Origin: Cherax quadricarinatus
Lineage: Eukaryota > Arthropoda > Malacostraca > Decapoda > Parastacidae
Assembly (NCBI RefSeq): GCF_038502225.1
Contig: NC_091322.1
Location: forward strand, 1,599,061-1,663,060
DNA: 64,000 bases
Reading direction: 5' to 3'
Part shown: positions 47,278 to 57,522 of the stretch, in pieces
Position numbering within the stretch: the stretch's first letter is position 1
Layout of the letters: every line of letters begins with the position of its first letter
Made by a program: the position numbers and the translations under genes
Notes under the pieces: generated by a model
What the model saw: only the letters and a program-made list of their open reading frames with translations
What the model was told of the DNA's origin: nothing
Databases searched by the model: none

Positions 47278-47560
47278 TAACTAATTTTATTAATTATAAA
47301 TGAATCTAATTTGTATAACCCTAAATTATTATTCATATTAAAATCAATGCAATTTTTTATGAAGCTTGATTCAATTATATTTCTCTCAACCATAGACCTC
47401 CTTGATATAACTTTCTCGGCCTTGATAATGCGAGAAATCACGAAAACCCTTGAAAGTTCACTATTTTTTCCACAGTGGTGGTTTTGCATATTGCATACTG
47501 CATGAGATACGGTGTGTACTTCGTTTCAAGCAGTATACATATTTGGGGGTTATTGTGAAG
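47278..47560 (-). mobile_element. Penelope-like element, C-terminal end and tail
   Basis: A minus frame (47489-47277) ends IIKAEKVISRRSMVERNIIE, then SSFIKNCIDFNMNNNLGLYK and LDSFIINKI, collinear with the C-terminus of the 43840-44740 element. A break upstream (GFRDFSHYQG-type) leaves only the last part of the endonuclease domain. The upstream tail-like block CACGAAAACCCTTGAAAGTT (47438-47457, plus) suggests a composite with another PLE end. Confidence 0.65.
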
Positions 47561-48599
47561 GTAAACATGTGCATTGATATCCATATGTCGTTTACCGTAG
47601 TTTAGGCTGATTCCTGGGAGCCAGAGCAAGCACTTCCTCAGAGGCAGCGTCGCCTACCAGTCTAGCAGATCGTGAGTCAATAATTGGGCGACAGTATGGT
47701 GGCAGAGGAGGAACTGTTGTGCAGCATTCTCATCTCTTAACAGTGGGGTAGCACAAGTTCAGTACATGTACTTACATTTAGTCAAGTCGCGGTTATCTGA
47801 TTCCCTTTAATTTATTAAATCATAAATGTGATTAAAGATAAACCACAGACCATTATATAGTGATGAGAGGTTACAGTGATTCATTAACAACTTTTTCTTT
47901 CTTTTCCAAATTTAGTGACCCTCTATAAGTACTCTCAGTTGTGTAGGTCATCAGTTAGTAATCAATAACTTCTTAGTGGGTGTAGTTTAGCAGCTAGTTC
48001 ACGACGTGACAGTGCCACATCCTACCAGGAACTGAGCTATCCAACAGGCTAGGATGAAGTACTAATGGCCACGTATGGTAATTGATATCGGAGTATGTTC
48101 AGAAATGCATAATTTGTATACTTTACAAAGGGTAGGCGAACCTTACCCCCATTCCAGTGTATCGACGTACGCCCAGTATGACGGCCTGAGAGGAGCTTGA
48201 CACAGGGAAACCGCAACTGCTGACCTACAAACCTGAAAATCCGTCTCAACAATAGTTCGTTAACTGTAACTACTGTATTGTCTGCGACTACTAGTCTTGT
48301 GTTGACCAAGGCACAAACGCAAAACACACACACATTTATCGCTAAAATCCTCCAAAGCATCAATCATGCATATCAGTTTCATTTACAGCTGTACATCACA
48401 TCTATATTTACCCTCTTCTCATCTTAATATCGCTGGAGTCATAACACTTGGTTTGAGTTAACACATCCGGCTTTACTAACGGCTTCTGAAAAAAACATTA
48501 ACTTCCTATACAAACCGAGTCTTGAATACAGATACTGAACTTAGTTGTTGTTTTACTCTGTTTAATTTACAGCTTAAAAGCTGTTACCCTACCCAGAGA
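47561..48599. other. Unassigned sequence
   Basis: No recognised element or gene. A 104-codon minus frame (48363-48049) has no family signature. Confidence 0.4.
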
Positions 48600-48762
48600 C
48601 ACTACCCACAAAGGTAGACCTTTGTATCTATCTACTGCTGGTGAATGGGGTCACAAGGTTTAGGGAGAATTACACATATATCTAACGTCATGGCTAGGAA
48701 TCAAACTTGGGTCCTTTCGGTTGGCAGCCGAACGTTCTACAACTAAGCTTCAGTGGTAGAAA
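48600..48762 (-). mobile_element. SINE with tRNA-Gly(GCC)-like head
   Basis: Read on minus from about 48762: AGCTTAGTTGTAGAACG (D-arm/A box), an anticodon arm TTCGG-CTGCCAA-CCGAA giving anticodon GCC, and TTTGATTCC as B box/T-loop. The body then includes CATTCACCAGCAGTAGATAG, which resembles the 12490 SINE body. The acceptor stem does not pair convincingly and a body follows, so this is a retroposon, not a functional tRNA gene. Confidence 0.65.
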
Positions 48763-48885
48763 CTTCAGATCACAGAGTAAAGCGAATAAAATGACTTTCT
48801 ACGTCTTGAAGAGGAGTTTGTAGGAGCCAGTTAAGTCATGAGACTGTGGCAATCCCTCTTAATACCCCGTGACAGATTCCAAGCT
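48763..48885. other. Unassigned spacer before the minisatellite
   Basis: Ordinary sequence between the SINE and the array. Confidence 0.4.
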
Positions 48886-49650
48886 AAGATCTATCTCAAC
48901 AACAGACAGCGACTCATCCAAGCTGAGTGTGTTCTCAACAAGAGTCAATGCCTCGTGCAAGCTGAGAGTGTCGTCAACAAGTCTGTACCTCATGTAAGCT
49001 GAGAGTCAACAACAGCCATTCATACAAGCTGAGTGTCGTCAGCAAGAGCCAGTGCCTCATGCAAGGTGAGAGCGTCAATAAAAGCCAGTGCTTCATGCAA
49101 GCTGAGAGTATCAATAAGAGCTAGTGCTTCATGCAGGCTGAGAGTATCAATAAGAGCCAATGCTGCATGCAAGCTGAGAGTATCAATAAGAGCTAGTGCT
49201 TTATGCAGGCTGAGAGTATCAATAAGAGCCAATGCTGCATGCAAGCTGAGAGTATCAATAAGAGCTAGTGCTTCATGCAGGCTGAGAGTATCAATAAAAG
49301 CCAGTGCTTCATGCAAGCTGAGAGTATCAATAAGAGTCAGTGCTTCATGCAAGCTGAGAGTATCAATAAGAGCCAGTGCTTCATGCAAGCTGAGAGTATC
49401 AATAAGAGCCAGTGCTTCATGAAAGCTGAGAGTATCAATAAGAGCTAATGCTTCATGCAAGCTGAGAGTATCAATAAGAGTCAGTGCTTCACGCAAGCTG
49501 AGAGTATCAATAAGAGCCAGTGCTTCATGCAAGCTAAGAGTGTTGTCAACAAGAGCCAGTGCTTCATGCAAGTTGAGAGTGTTGTCAACAAGAGCCAGTG
49601 CTTCATGCAAGCTGAGAGTGTTGTCAACAAGAGCCAGTGCCTCACCATCA
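48886..49650. repeat. Minisatellite, 36-bp core units flanked by 39-bp units, about 21 copies
   Basis: The central units (about 49065-49530) share CAAGCTGAGAGTATCAATAA then GAGCCAGTGCTTCATG, 36 bp. Edge units on both sides carry GTGTYGTCAACAAG in place of GTATCAATAAG and are 39 bp. Both lengths are multiples of three, so the array is open on both strands (196 codons minus), a by-product of the period. Confidence 0.95.
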
Positions 49651-50014
49651 GTCTCCTTGTTGTCTACGTCTCTTTACTAATGTTTTATTGCTGTGAGGGA
49701 GGTCGACTTCTCTGCAGAAATTTAATTCCATCACAGCGTATTACGCGGACACTGCCGCTCTTACTGACTTAGTGGCTCCTCAACCATCATGTGTTCTCCT
49801 CTTTGTTCTCCTTATTGTCCTCCTAGTACTCTTCTTCTCCTCGTATTTGTTACTTACGTTCCTGGACAGTATTATTTTCTGTCTGCTTACTGTCTTAAAT
49901 GAGAGAATCTTTTAAATAAGTGCATGCTTCATGATATACAAAACACATCAACGTCATGCACACTGTTGAACTATGTACTATCATTTATTCATTAATTTTC
50001 CTCACTCTCTAACA
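49651..50014. other. Unassigned sequence
   Basis: Pyrimidine-rich near 49795-49850, with no recognised gene. Confidence 0.4.
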
Positions 50015-50292
50015 CAGGGGGTACTTAACCTTTTTACGATTACAGACCCCGAGTAAATTGCCCAATATGTCCCCATAACCACTTCGCCAGACTGTCGAAA
50101 TCACCATCATTAGTTCTATTAGGTACCAGTATGACTTCAAAAGATGTCAATAGCTTAGTTTTGCTTTACATATGAATAGCTAGGAACAGAACATGTGATA
50201 GTTTATTCTAATCTAACAATTTTTTTTAAACTGTTCAGAGATCTAGTCCCGGTCCCCAAAGGGGTATTAATACCTATGGGTAAGAACCCCTG
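50015..50292 (+). mobile_element. hAT-like MITE, copy 2
   Basis: Starts CAGGGGGTACTTAACC and ends GGGTAAGAACCCCTG, inverted relative to each other. Interior AGGTACCAGTATGACTTCAA matches copy 1 (27329-27630) in opposite orientation. CTCTAACA precedes the element, and GTCTAACA follows three bases after its end, suggesting an 8-bp target duplication with slight decay. No transposase. Confidence 0.7.
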
Positions 50293-51784
50293 CGAGTCTA
50301 ACATATTTGTGAAAGTCAGTGACGGGTAACTTGAGTGTGAGTCTGGCACGTCCTAAATTCTCCCGATATTGTTAGGAGTCACTCTGATAACTTGGCTGAG
50401 CTGCCACTCCAAGACAATCCATCGGGCTCGCCTGCCCTATGCTCTGCACATAAAAATAACTGATTTAGGAAAATGTGCATTAGCAAGACAGACCAGTATT
50501 TCCAATGCTCGCGGATAGCAGAGATGACACAGGCCGGGAAAGAATGCGTGCAATACTAGATCTACACGTACTCGAAGGATGATGACATGCGAGTCCTTGA
50601 ATTCAGTTATATCCAATTGCACAATTAAGAAAACTGATACAGTGAGTATGATGTAGCGAAGTGTACCATCTGGGTTAAGTCGCGCACACACTACCATCAG
50701 GGTGGAGCAGCATACAGAGTACCATCTGGGTGAAACAGCACACTGTACCATTTGGGTGCAGCACACTGTACCAGGAAACATTTTTGTAACCTGCCCACTG
50801 TACCATCCAAACCTGTATTCTTTATTTCGTTGTACTGGTATTGCTACCAGTTCATCAGTTCTCTCGTGCCCGCTGTCAGCAGGAGACTAACACAATCTTC
50901 ACAAGTATTTCTTAATTTTCTTTCATTTTTATCTTTCTTATGTCATACGGTATTCAATTTTTTTTAATCTGCAACTTTAGGCTCGCTTCACTCTAAATGA
51001 ATGCTCTTAAGCACTTACATTTTATTTTTTTTGTGGAAAAGTGGTAATTTTCTAAAAATTATCGGAGAAAAAAAAAACGTAAAATGTTACTGAAATTTCT
51101 GGAGTTCGGGCTATACGAGGCTAACAGTGAAACCGAAAATACTCCATACAAAGTCGATCCTTGTCTTCATTTCAACTTTGGTATTCAATTTACGTGCATC
51201 AAAAACAGACAGGAATCATGGCTGGAATGATGGCTTGGTGCTGCATCCTATAAACTGCAATGACATTTTTCAAAGATATTGTTTCGTTAATCCTCTAACT
51301 CATTCATTTATAATATACAATCTTGAACTTTTACAGACTTTTCAATATACCTGACAAATTCTTGTCTGCCTGAAATGCCAAGGCATGCCAGTGGACTTCT
51401 TTGTAATTAATATTTTATATGTAACCCACACACTGTAAGCTCTGCATGGAAATAAACATTATCATTTTCGTAGAGTACGCGCTGATCCAGCAACAGCACT
51501 TCCAGTGTTCAGTGGTCCATCGGCGAGTACCCGAGGAGACCTTCAGTCAGGTTCAGTGCTAATAATAGCTAGGGTTTCACTCGGCGATATACATGACTTT
51601 CTAATTATATATTTAATCAACTCGACCATTCATTGTCTCACTTTCTACCCACGGAGGACTAGTGTTCTCTTTGCTGACAGAACTCGTTGTTCAATTCATG
51701 ATAAGTCAGGTATATAAGAATGGTTTAGTGCTTCCCAATAAAAATTAAAATAATAATTATGATACAAAGATAACCCTTACATAA
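50293..51784. other. Unassigned sequence with a small repeat
   Basis: 50660-50810 contains repeated GTACCATCTGGGTGAAACAG / CACACTGTACCATTTGGGTG units of about 30 bp. The remainder (50811-51784) has no recognised element or gene. Confidence 0.45.
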
Positions 51785-51990
51785 AAAAATTATGACGATG
51801 TTTCGGTCCGACTAGGTAATGTTTCAAGTCAGACTGAAACGTCGTCATAAGCTTCTTTCAATGTCTGTATAGTCCTTGTGGCTTAGCGCTTCTTTTTTAT
51901 TAAAATAATAATTCTTTCAATGTGCGGGTTATTTGTGCATTGTTCCAGTCACGGTAGTGTGCCTTTTAATTCTCAGTAGTAATAGTAATA
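51785..51990. mobile_element. Penelope-like terminal fragment with long inverted repeat
   Basis: ATGACGATGTTTCGGTCCGA (from 51792) and its complement ending ACGTCGTCAT (to about 51849) form 22-bp arms with three mismatches around a short loop. After the arm, the PLE leader AAGCTTCTTTCAATGTGCGG...ATTGTTCCAGTCACGGTAGT continues but is split by a 47-bp insertion. A (TAG)n tract follows (51974-52036). Confidence 0.65.
51865..51911 (+). mobile_element. 47-bp retro-insertion of the I-type tail, TSD TTCTTTCAATGT
   Basis: CTGTATAGTCCTTGTGGCTT...TTCTTTTTTATTAAAATAATAA is the end of the I-group tail. TTCTTTCAATGT is duplicated at 51853-51864 and 51912-51923. Removing the insert and one TSD restores the continuous PLE sequence, which confirms the boundaries. 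Confidence 0.92.
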
Positions 51991-52036
51991 GTACTAGTAG
52001 TAATAGTAGTAGTAGTAATAGTAGTAGTAATAGTAG

Positions 52037-52074
52037 CCGGGGGCGTTGACCCCCGGAACTCTCTCCAGGTAAAC
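52037..52074 (+). mobile_element. 38-bp family A LINE tail after (TAG)n
   Basis: CCGGGGGCGTTGACCCCCGG followed by AACTCTCTCCAGGTAAAC is exactly the family A terminus, in plus orientation, with nothing else of the element upstream. Confidence 0.75.
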
Positions 52075-52162
52075 GAGTGGTAACCGTCTGAGTCGGTAGC
52101 CTGAGTGTGGATGGTTACCTTTACCATGTGCTCGTGCGACTTTCCCTAAATAGGATGGTTAC

Positions 52163-52588
52163 TGTGGCATGCAAAGAGTACGTAACCTTTATTCGGCGCA
52201 TGTACACACCCTCATTTACAGGCTATCTCCCCCAACCAGCGAACCAGGTTGCTAAGAGTTGATGATGGGGCCCCGTCGTTTAACTAGTGACCAGGTTCTA
52301 GCCAATAAGAAGATGGTTTTGGCAATCGCAGAGGTTATGTGGGTACCGCTCTCCTGTCTGCTCTTGTCATTCCCATTCCAGAACTGGTTGAAGCACGGTC
52401 TGCTATCTTGTGGCTTCTATTTCTGCCTTGCTTACCGTGGAGTGCACTATACTTATCACTGTACATAGTGTACATATTGCTGTTCTAAATTGGTGAAGGA
52501 TAATATAAGTTTAAACTTTTTCTGCTGTGTTTATTTTGCTCCCATTACACCCGGGATAACAGGCCATTTGGAATCCTGGGTTGTAATA
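52163..52588 (+). repeat. Gypsy 5' LTR (426 bp)
   Basis: Starts TGTGGCATGCAAAGAGTACG and ends TTGTAATA. It differs from the 3' LTR by several substitutions and small indels (for example AAGAAGATGG versus AAGATGG), indicating an old insertion. Confidence 0.9.
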
Positions 52589-53002
52589 TGGGTAGCCTGT
52601 CCGAGAGCTAGAGCTGGACTTAGAGAAACGGTTGAGCTTATGGTGAAGCTCGTAGCAGGAACATTGTGCAGCTTGCTGTCTGGCATTGCCTTACAAATTT
52701 TGCGTGTCAGTTGCTTTGTTATGATCAGTCTTGCTATTGTGTGATCGTTCAACAGCTCGCTACTAGCTTGTTCGGTGTGCTCGCTTCGCTACGGTCAATC
52801 TTTTGAACAGTGTAGCTGTCTGGCATTGCTTTACAAATTTTACGTGTCAGTTGTTACTAGCCTGTTCGGTGTGGAGAATTTTGCAGTCGGCTTTGCTTGT
52901 ATACGTATTCTGCAATCGTACTGTGCATAGCTAAGCGTGTTCTGCAAATTAACGTGTTACGTTGGGGTATTCTGCAATCGTACTGTGCATAGCGAATAAC
53001 TT

Positions 53003-54020
53003 ATGCCACCTAGACGAGTCAGACGTCTGGTGTCGGCATATACTTTGCATAAGCTACCTAAATTGTCCCTACAGCGTTGTTCGCAAATTGCTCGTTCCAT
53101 TGGCATTAAATACAAACTCACTCTCACAGCTGCGCAACTGCGTTCACTGATTGCTGACAAACTTATAGAAGAGGAGATGGCACATCAGACTCCTCCCTCT
53201 ACGGGAGCTAGAGCAAAAACTACAATGTTCTCGCAGGAGGAAGATACACCTACGGAGCAAAATGGTCAGTATAGTGCAGCTGGGTTGTCTCAGGGTGAAT
53301 CAGCGTCGTTGGCACTTGAGCTGGCAAAAATCAATCTTGAGCAAACTAGGGAACAGAGCATTCGCAAGGGAAGAATTTGATAGGGAAAGAGAGAGGAGGC
53401 AGTTTTCGCATTCTGTAAATGATTTTAGTTTACAAAAAGCAGTACAGTTTGTTCCCCGCTTCAATGAGGCCGAACCAGAACAATTTTTCGAAAGCTTCGA
53501 AAATCAGGCTCGAGCCTTGAGGTGGCCGGAACAGCATTGGGCATCGTTGGTTCATACAGCATTATTGGGAAAGGCACAGGAATTTATGTCGGTATTAAAT
53601 GACGCTGAATTTTCTGATTATCAAGTAGTGAAGACCACAGTGTTGGGAGCATATACATGTATCCCAGCCAAATACCGTAAACTTTTTAAATTAAGCAGGC
53701 GGCAGCTTGGTCAATCCCTAGTGGACTTTGTGAGACAGCAAACCAAAGCTTTTACCAGCTGGTATAAAGCAGGAGGTACAGCTGGTACAGCTTATTCTGA
53801 TTGATAACCTGCTGGAGTCTGTGGGACCAGAGGTTCGAGTCTTTCTGCAGGATCGTGACTTAACCACTGCATTGGAGACAGCCAGGTTTGCTGATACCTT
53901 CGAAACTAACCGCTCCTTGTCCGAGCGGTCCCGTCTCTTTTCAACAGCCTGGCATGAGCAGAGATCGTCAACCTTGGAGAATGAAGTGCCAGCCGGAGGG
54001 AGAACGTCTACGTCAGCCAA
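53003..54020 (+). pseudogene. gag: Gypsy gag, frameshifted
   Basis: A start at 53003 (ATGCCACCTAGACGAGTC) opens a frame with RRVRRLVSAYTLHKLPKLSL and ends at 53378-53380. The capsid part is in a different frame (LQKAVQFVPRFNEAEPEQFF, ESFENQARALRWPEQHW, FKLSRRQLGQSLVDFVRQQT). After another break comes GPEVRVFLQDRDLTTALETA. The sequence is typical of a Gypsy capsid; two or more shifts destroy it. Confidence 0.75.
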
Positions 54021-54770
54021 CTAAGTCACCTGGTGAGCCACGCTTCTCAACATATGGTCCACCTGCGGAGAGGCAAACTACTCATGGTGCATCTCGACAA
54101 CAGTATCCAGAGAGACACCAGCCAGAACGACACCATTTGCAACGTCAGCAGGGAGTAAAGGGCAAGCCTGTCTGCTTCCTCTGCAACAAAGTAGGTCACA
54201 TCCGTCCCAACTGCCCCCATAAACCCCAACCCATTGGGAAAATCTCTAATATCCCTAGTAACATGTCCCCTAGAGAAGTAGAAAAAGGTATGGCCCCTTA
54301 TTATTGCACGAGTCTTATTTCCCTTCAGGAAAACTCAGAAACAACTGAAGTAAAGACCTTTAGAGATACTGGAGCATATTGCTCACTTGTAAGAGAAGGA
54401 ATATTACCCCTTTCAGAGAACACTTCCTTGAATTCCTGTTTTATTGGAAGCATTTGGAGGAACTATATATTCTGTTCCTTGGCATAAAATTTATGTACTG
54501 TGCAAATATTACACTGGGTACTTGACTGTAGGTGTCTCAAAAGGATTTCCCATGAAAGATGCCATGTTATTACTGGGTAATAACATTACTACTGTTAGTT
54601 CGTGTCCTGAACCTATAATGATTAATTCTCCGGTGTTGGCCATAACTCAGGCAACATCCCAAGGGTTGTCTGGAGAGAATGTTGACCTATCCTTGGACGA
54701 CTCCGATCTCGGAATAGCCACGTTGTTTTATGAGGCACACCGGCCGGAGCCTCGTAAATAAAGTGAACAG
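54021..54770 (+). pseudogene. Gypsy nucleocapsid and protease remnant
   Basis: The frame ending at 54487 contains one CCHC knuckle, CFLCNKVGHIRPNC (C-x2-C-x4-H-x4-C), followed about 60 residues later by the protease site FRDTGAYCSLVREGILP (catalytic DTG). After a frame shift near 54440 the protease end continues (GFPMKDAMLLLGNN), to a stop at 54761. Confidence 0.75.
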
Positions 54771-54799
54771 ACCCCGATCAAGCCTTCCTATTCCCAGGT

Positions 54800-55352
54800 T
54801 GCAGGATTGCCAGATGTCTGTTTCCATGCCCGAGGGACTGTCCTTCTGGGAGGAACAACGAAAGGACCCTTCTTTAAAATTCGCTTTTGAGGCAGCCATG
54901 GGTAAATCCTCTTTGGGTCATCCGGTCAAGTATGAAGTTAAAAAAGATTATTGTGTACTGCACCCATTCTCTTGTCTCCAGACTTCTCCAAATCTTTTTC
55001 ATTACAGGTTGATGCTTGTGAGTCTGGGGTTGGGGCAGTACTATTACAAAACGAGAATGAGTTGCAGCCTGTAGCATACTTTTCAGCCAAGTTCCAGCCA
55101 CATCAGAGGGCTTACTCTACCATTGAAAAAGAAGCCCTCGTGATGGTACTGGCTTTGGAGCATTTCGATGTTTATGTGGGCCAGACATCGCAGGTGGTCA
55201 CGGTCTACAGTGATCACAATCCTCTAGTATATCTCCAAGCCATGAAGAACCACAACACAAGGCTCATGCGCTGGACGCTAAGACTGCAACCATACTCACT
55301 CAGAATTAAATATATTGCCGGCAAAGAAAACGTTGGCAGACTCTTTATCTAG
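54800..55352 (+). pseudogene. pol: Gypsy pol remnant: linker fused by deletion to RNase H
   Basis: GLSFWEEQRKDPSLKFAFEA (54839-54900) is a conserved Gypsy linker. Near 54950 it joins directly to LLSPDFSKSFSLQVDACESG, YFSAKFQPHQRAYSTIEKEA, YSDHNPLVYLQAMKNHNTRL and RIKYIAGKENV, the RNase H domain that normally follows RT. All RT motifs (including the YxDD box) are missing, and after 55352 no integrase is found. This is a pol deleted between linker and RNase H. Confidence 0.85.
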
Positions 55353-55678
55353 TCTAATATTTTTATTTATTTAGGTTAGGATGTTATTTGTGGTAACCCC
55401 TTTTCACGCTTTTTTTTATCCCCTGGTGTGGGTTTTTTTTTTTTTTTTTTTAGTGAGGGGATGCGGGCTACCGTCCGCCTGTATCTTGGACCTATGCTAG
55501 CCTGTCTGACTGCTGTCTCACTCTAAGTTTAGGGTTTGGCTTTTGGTCACGAGAAAAGCTGAGCTCTATCTAAGAGTTGGATGGTGGAGAGGAAAGGCGG
55601 TCCCATTATTTTGTGCCATGGCGGCACGGTTACCACTGGGAGGTGGCAGCCTAATCCTGAGCCTTCTCGGGGTGGGGG

Positions 55679-56098
55679 TGAGGCATGCAAAGAGTACGTA
55701 ACCTTTATTCGGCGCATGTACACCCTCATTTACAGGCTATCTCCCCCAACCAGCGAACCAGGTTGCTAAGAGTTGATGATGGGGCCCCGTCGTTCAACTA
55801 GTGACCAGGTTCTAGCCAATAAGATGGTTTTGGCAATCGCAGAGGTTGTGGGTACCGCTCTCCTGTCTGCCCTTGTCATTCCCATTCTAGAGCTGGTTGA
55901 AGCACGGTCTGCTATCTTGTGGCTTCTATTTCTGCCTTGCTTAACCGTGGAGTGCACTATACTTATCACTGTACATAGTGTACATATTGCTGTTCTAAAT
56001 TGGTGAAGGATAATATAAGTCTTAACTTTTTCTGCTGTGTTTATTTTGCTCCCATTACACCCGGGATAACAGGCCATTTGGAATCCTGGGTTGTAATA
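55679..56098 (+). repeat. Gypsy 3' LTR (420 bp)
   Basis: Starts TGAGGCATGCAAAGAGTACG after a G-rich polypurine tract and ends TTGTAATA just before GTTAC. Collinear with the 5' LTR. The region 55353-55678 before it holds a long T-run (55435-55452) and unassigned 3' UTR. Confidence 0.9.
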
Positions 56099-56144
56099 GT
56101 TACCTTTACCATGTGCTCGTGCGACTTTCCCTAAATAATCCTGG

Positions 56145-56255
56145 TGTATACCTTAAGAGGGTTTCGGGGGTCAACGCCCCGGATGACCGGTCTGTGACCA
56201 GGCCTCATGGTGCATCAGGGCCTGATCAATCAGGCTGTTACTGTTGGCCGCAAAA
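56145..56255 (-). mobile_element. Family A LINE 3' end fragment
   Basis: GGTTTCGGGGGTCAACGCCC, CTGTGACCAGGCCTCATGG and CAGGGCCTGATCAATCAGGC reproduce the family A terminus, about 110 bp and 5'-truncated. 56256-56790 is unassigned. Confidence 0.75.
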
Positions 56256-56804
56256 AAACAATTCGTATGTGAGCTCTATTACGTCACGTCCCTCACTGCC
56301 ACGATCGACTCATAACCATGACGCTTAAAACACCCCTCTCCCATCAACACTTCCATGGCCCCCATGACGCTTGTCTCTCACCCATCACCAACACTCCCAT
56401 GGCACTTACCTACTTCTCACCAGCGGATACACAAGTTATCAGCCTTTCTAGGAAATATATTGCCTGCAACACCACAAATACAAGTGACATGTTCACAGCC
56501 CAGCGTGAGAACACCATGACGGTTTAGATATTTTTACGTTGATATTACAACACGAAGTCGTTAAGACCAGCTACCAGGAAAACTAAAGCCAATCTCTCAC
56601 AAAATCCATTCAGTGAAGGCACAAAATGCAAAGACCAGGACATATTAATTAGATACTTCTCGAGCCTGTGACCTTGGTCACTCCAAATGAGGAGTGACTA
56701 AGGTTAAAAAAAAATCCAATAAACATGTCATAATGATTGTATTTTCTCTCCCACCGCTTGTCGGTACCTATACCTTTATATCCTGAAACCAATCAAAAAT
56801 TACA

Positions 56805-56971
56805 TTATTATTATTATAATCAAGGGGGAAGCACTAAACCCAGAGGATTATACAGTGCCTGGGGGGGGGATGTGGAAGGCATTCAGGCTTAATTCGGGGA
56901 ACTGGAGCACAAATCCAATTCCCTAAATCAAGAGCCCCTCACCAACATCAAGGAACCTTCCTTGAGGGGAC
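56805..56971 (-). mobile_element. 167-bp short retroposon with I-type (TAA)n tail, TSD CAAAAATTACA
   Basis: On minus it starts GTCCCCTCAAGGAAGGTTCC and ends GGGTTTAGTGCTTCCCCTTG followed by ATTATAATAATAATAA, a diverged form of the I-group tail. CAAAAATTACA is duplicated at 56794-56804 and 56972-56982. There is no convincing polymerase III box. Related copies are at 60375-60470 and 61498-61645. It could be a SINE or a truncated 3' UTR of another I-group LINE. Confidence 0.82.
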
Positions 56972-57322
56972 CAAAAATTACAAAATGTGAAACTTCAAAA
57001 AACCATGAAACAGTGTTTATATTACACGGGAGATGCGATCAAAAATCTGTAACACTATTTTATCAGACACATTTTATGGTTTGTGAAATATCTGACCACT
57101 AGGCATCTAAAAATATAAAGTGCAATCAGTATTGCAGTATAACATGGATGACCGCCCCGGTCGCCTCAGGCAACGCATCTTGTAACATAACACACGCTGA
57201 CCTTTGGAAAAATAAAGATTTTTAAAATTTTGCAATTCATAGTAAAGAAGAAAAGATGAACATTTTACAAGATATTGTACGACGATATCATGTAAGGTTT
57301 TCATCAATTTCCTTAAAACCCA

Positions 57323-57323
57323 G

Positions 57324-57354
<31 letters not shown>

Positions 57355-57522
57355 CACATTAGGTATGATAAAGCTCATGGAGCAAGGAGAGGACCTAGTA
57401 GCACTCGGTGAAGAGGCGGGGCCAGGAGCAGTCTCCACCCCTGCAACCACAATTAGGCGAGTACACACACACAAACAAAGCTGTGAATTGACTCCTGCAA
57501 CCACATATAGGTGAGTACACAT
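57323..57522 (+). mobile_element. Two family B 3' ends within CA microsatellite
   Basis: (CA)n at 57323-57358 is followed directly by ATGATAAAGCTCATGGAGCA...GGCGGGGCCAGGAGCAGTCT and CACAATTAGGCGAGTACACA (to about 57475). A second, shorter terminus CAACCACATATAGGTGAGTA ends at 57522. Both 5' edges are truncated. Confidence 0.75.

Larger units (their letters stand above)
52163..56098 (+). mobile_element. Ty3/Gypsy LTR retrotransposon, internally deleted, TSD GTTAC
   Basis: Two LTRs (52163-52588 and 55679-56098) flank a gag-pol remnant. GTTAC stands at 52158-52162 and 56099-56103. A polypurine tract (GGGGTGGGGG) precedes the 3' LTR, and TGGGTAGCCTG follows the 5' LTR where a primer-binding site is expected. 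RT and integrase core are deleted. The target was itself a tandem duplicate: a ~40-bp GGTTACCTTTACCATGTGCT segment lies upstream of the 5' LTR and again right after the 3' LTR. Confidence 0.92.

Noticed and set aside
48690..48762. Functional tRNA-Gly gene
   Set aside because: The acceptor stem does not pair well, the T-loop is altered and a SINE body follows.
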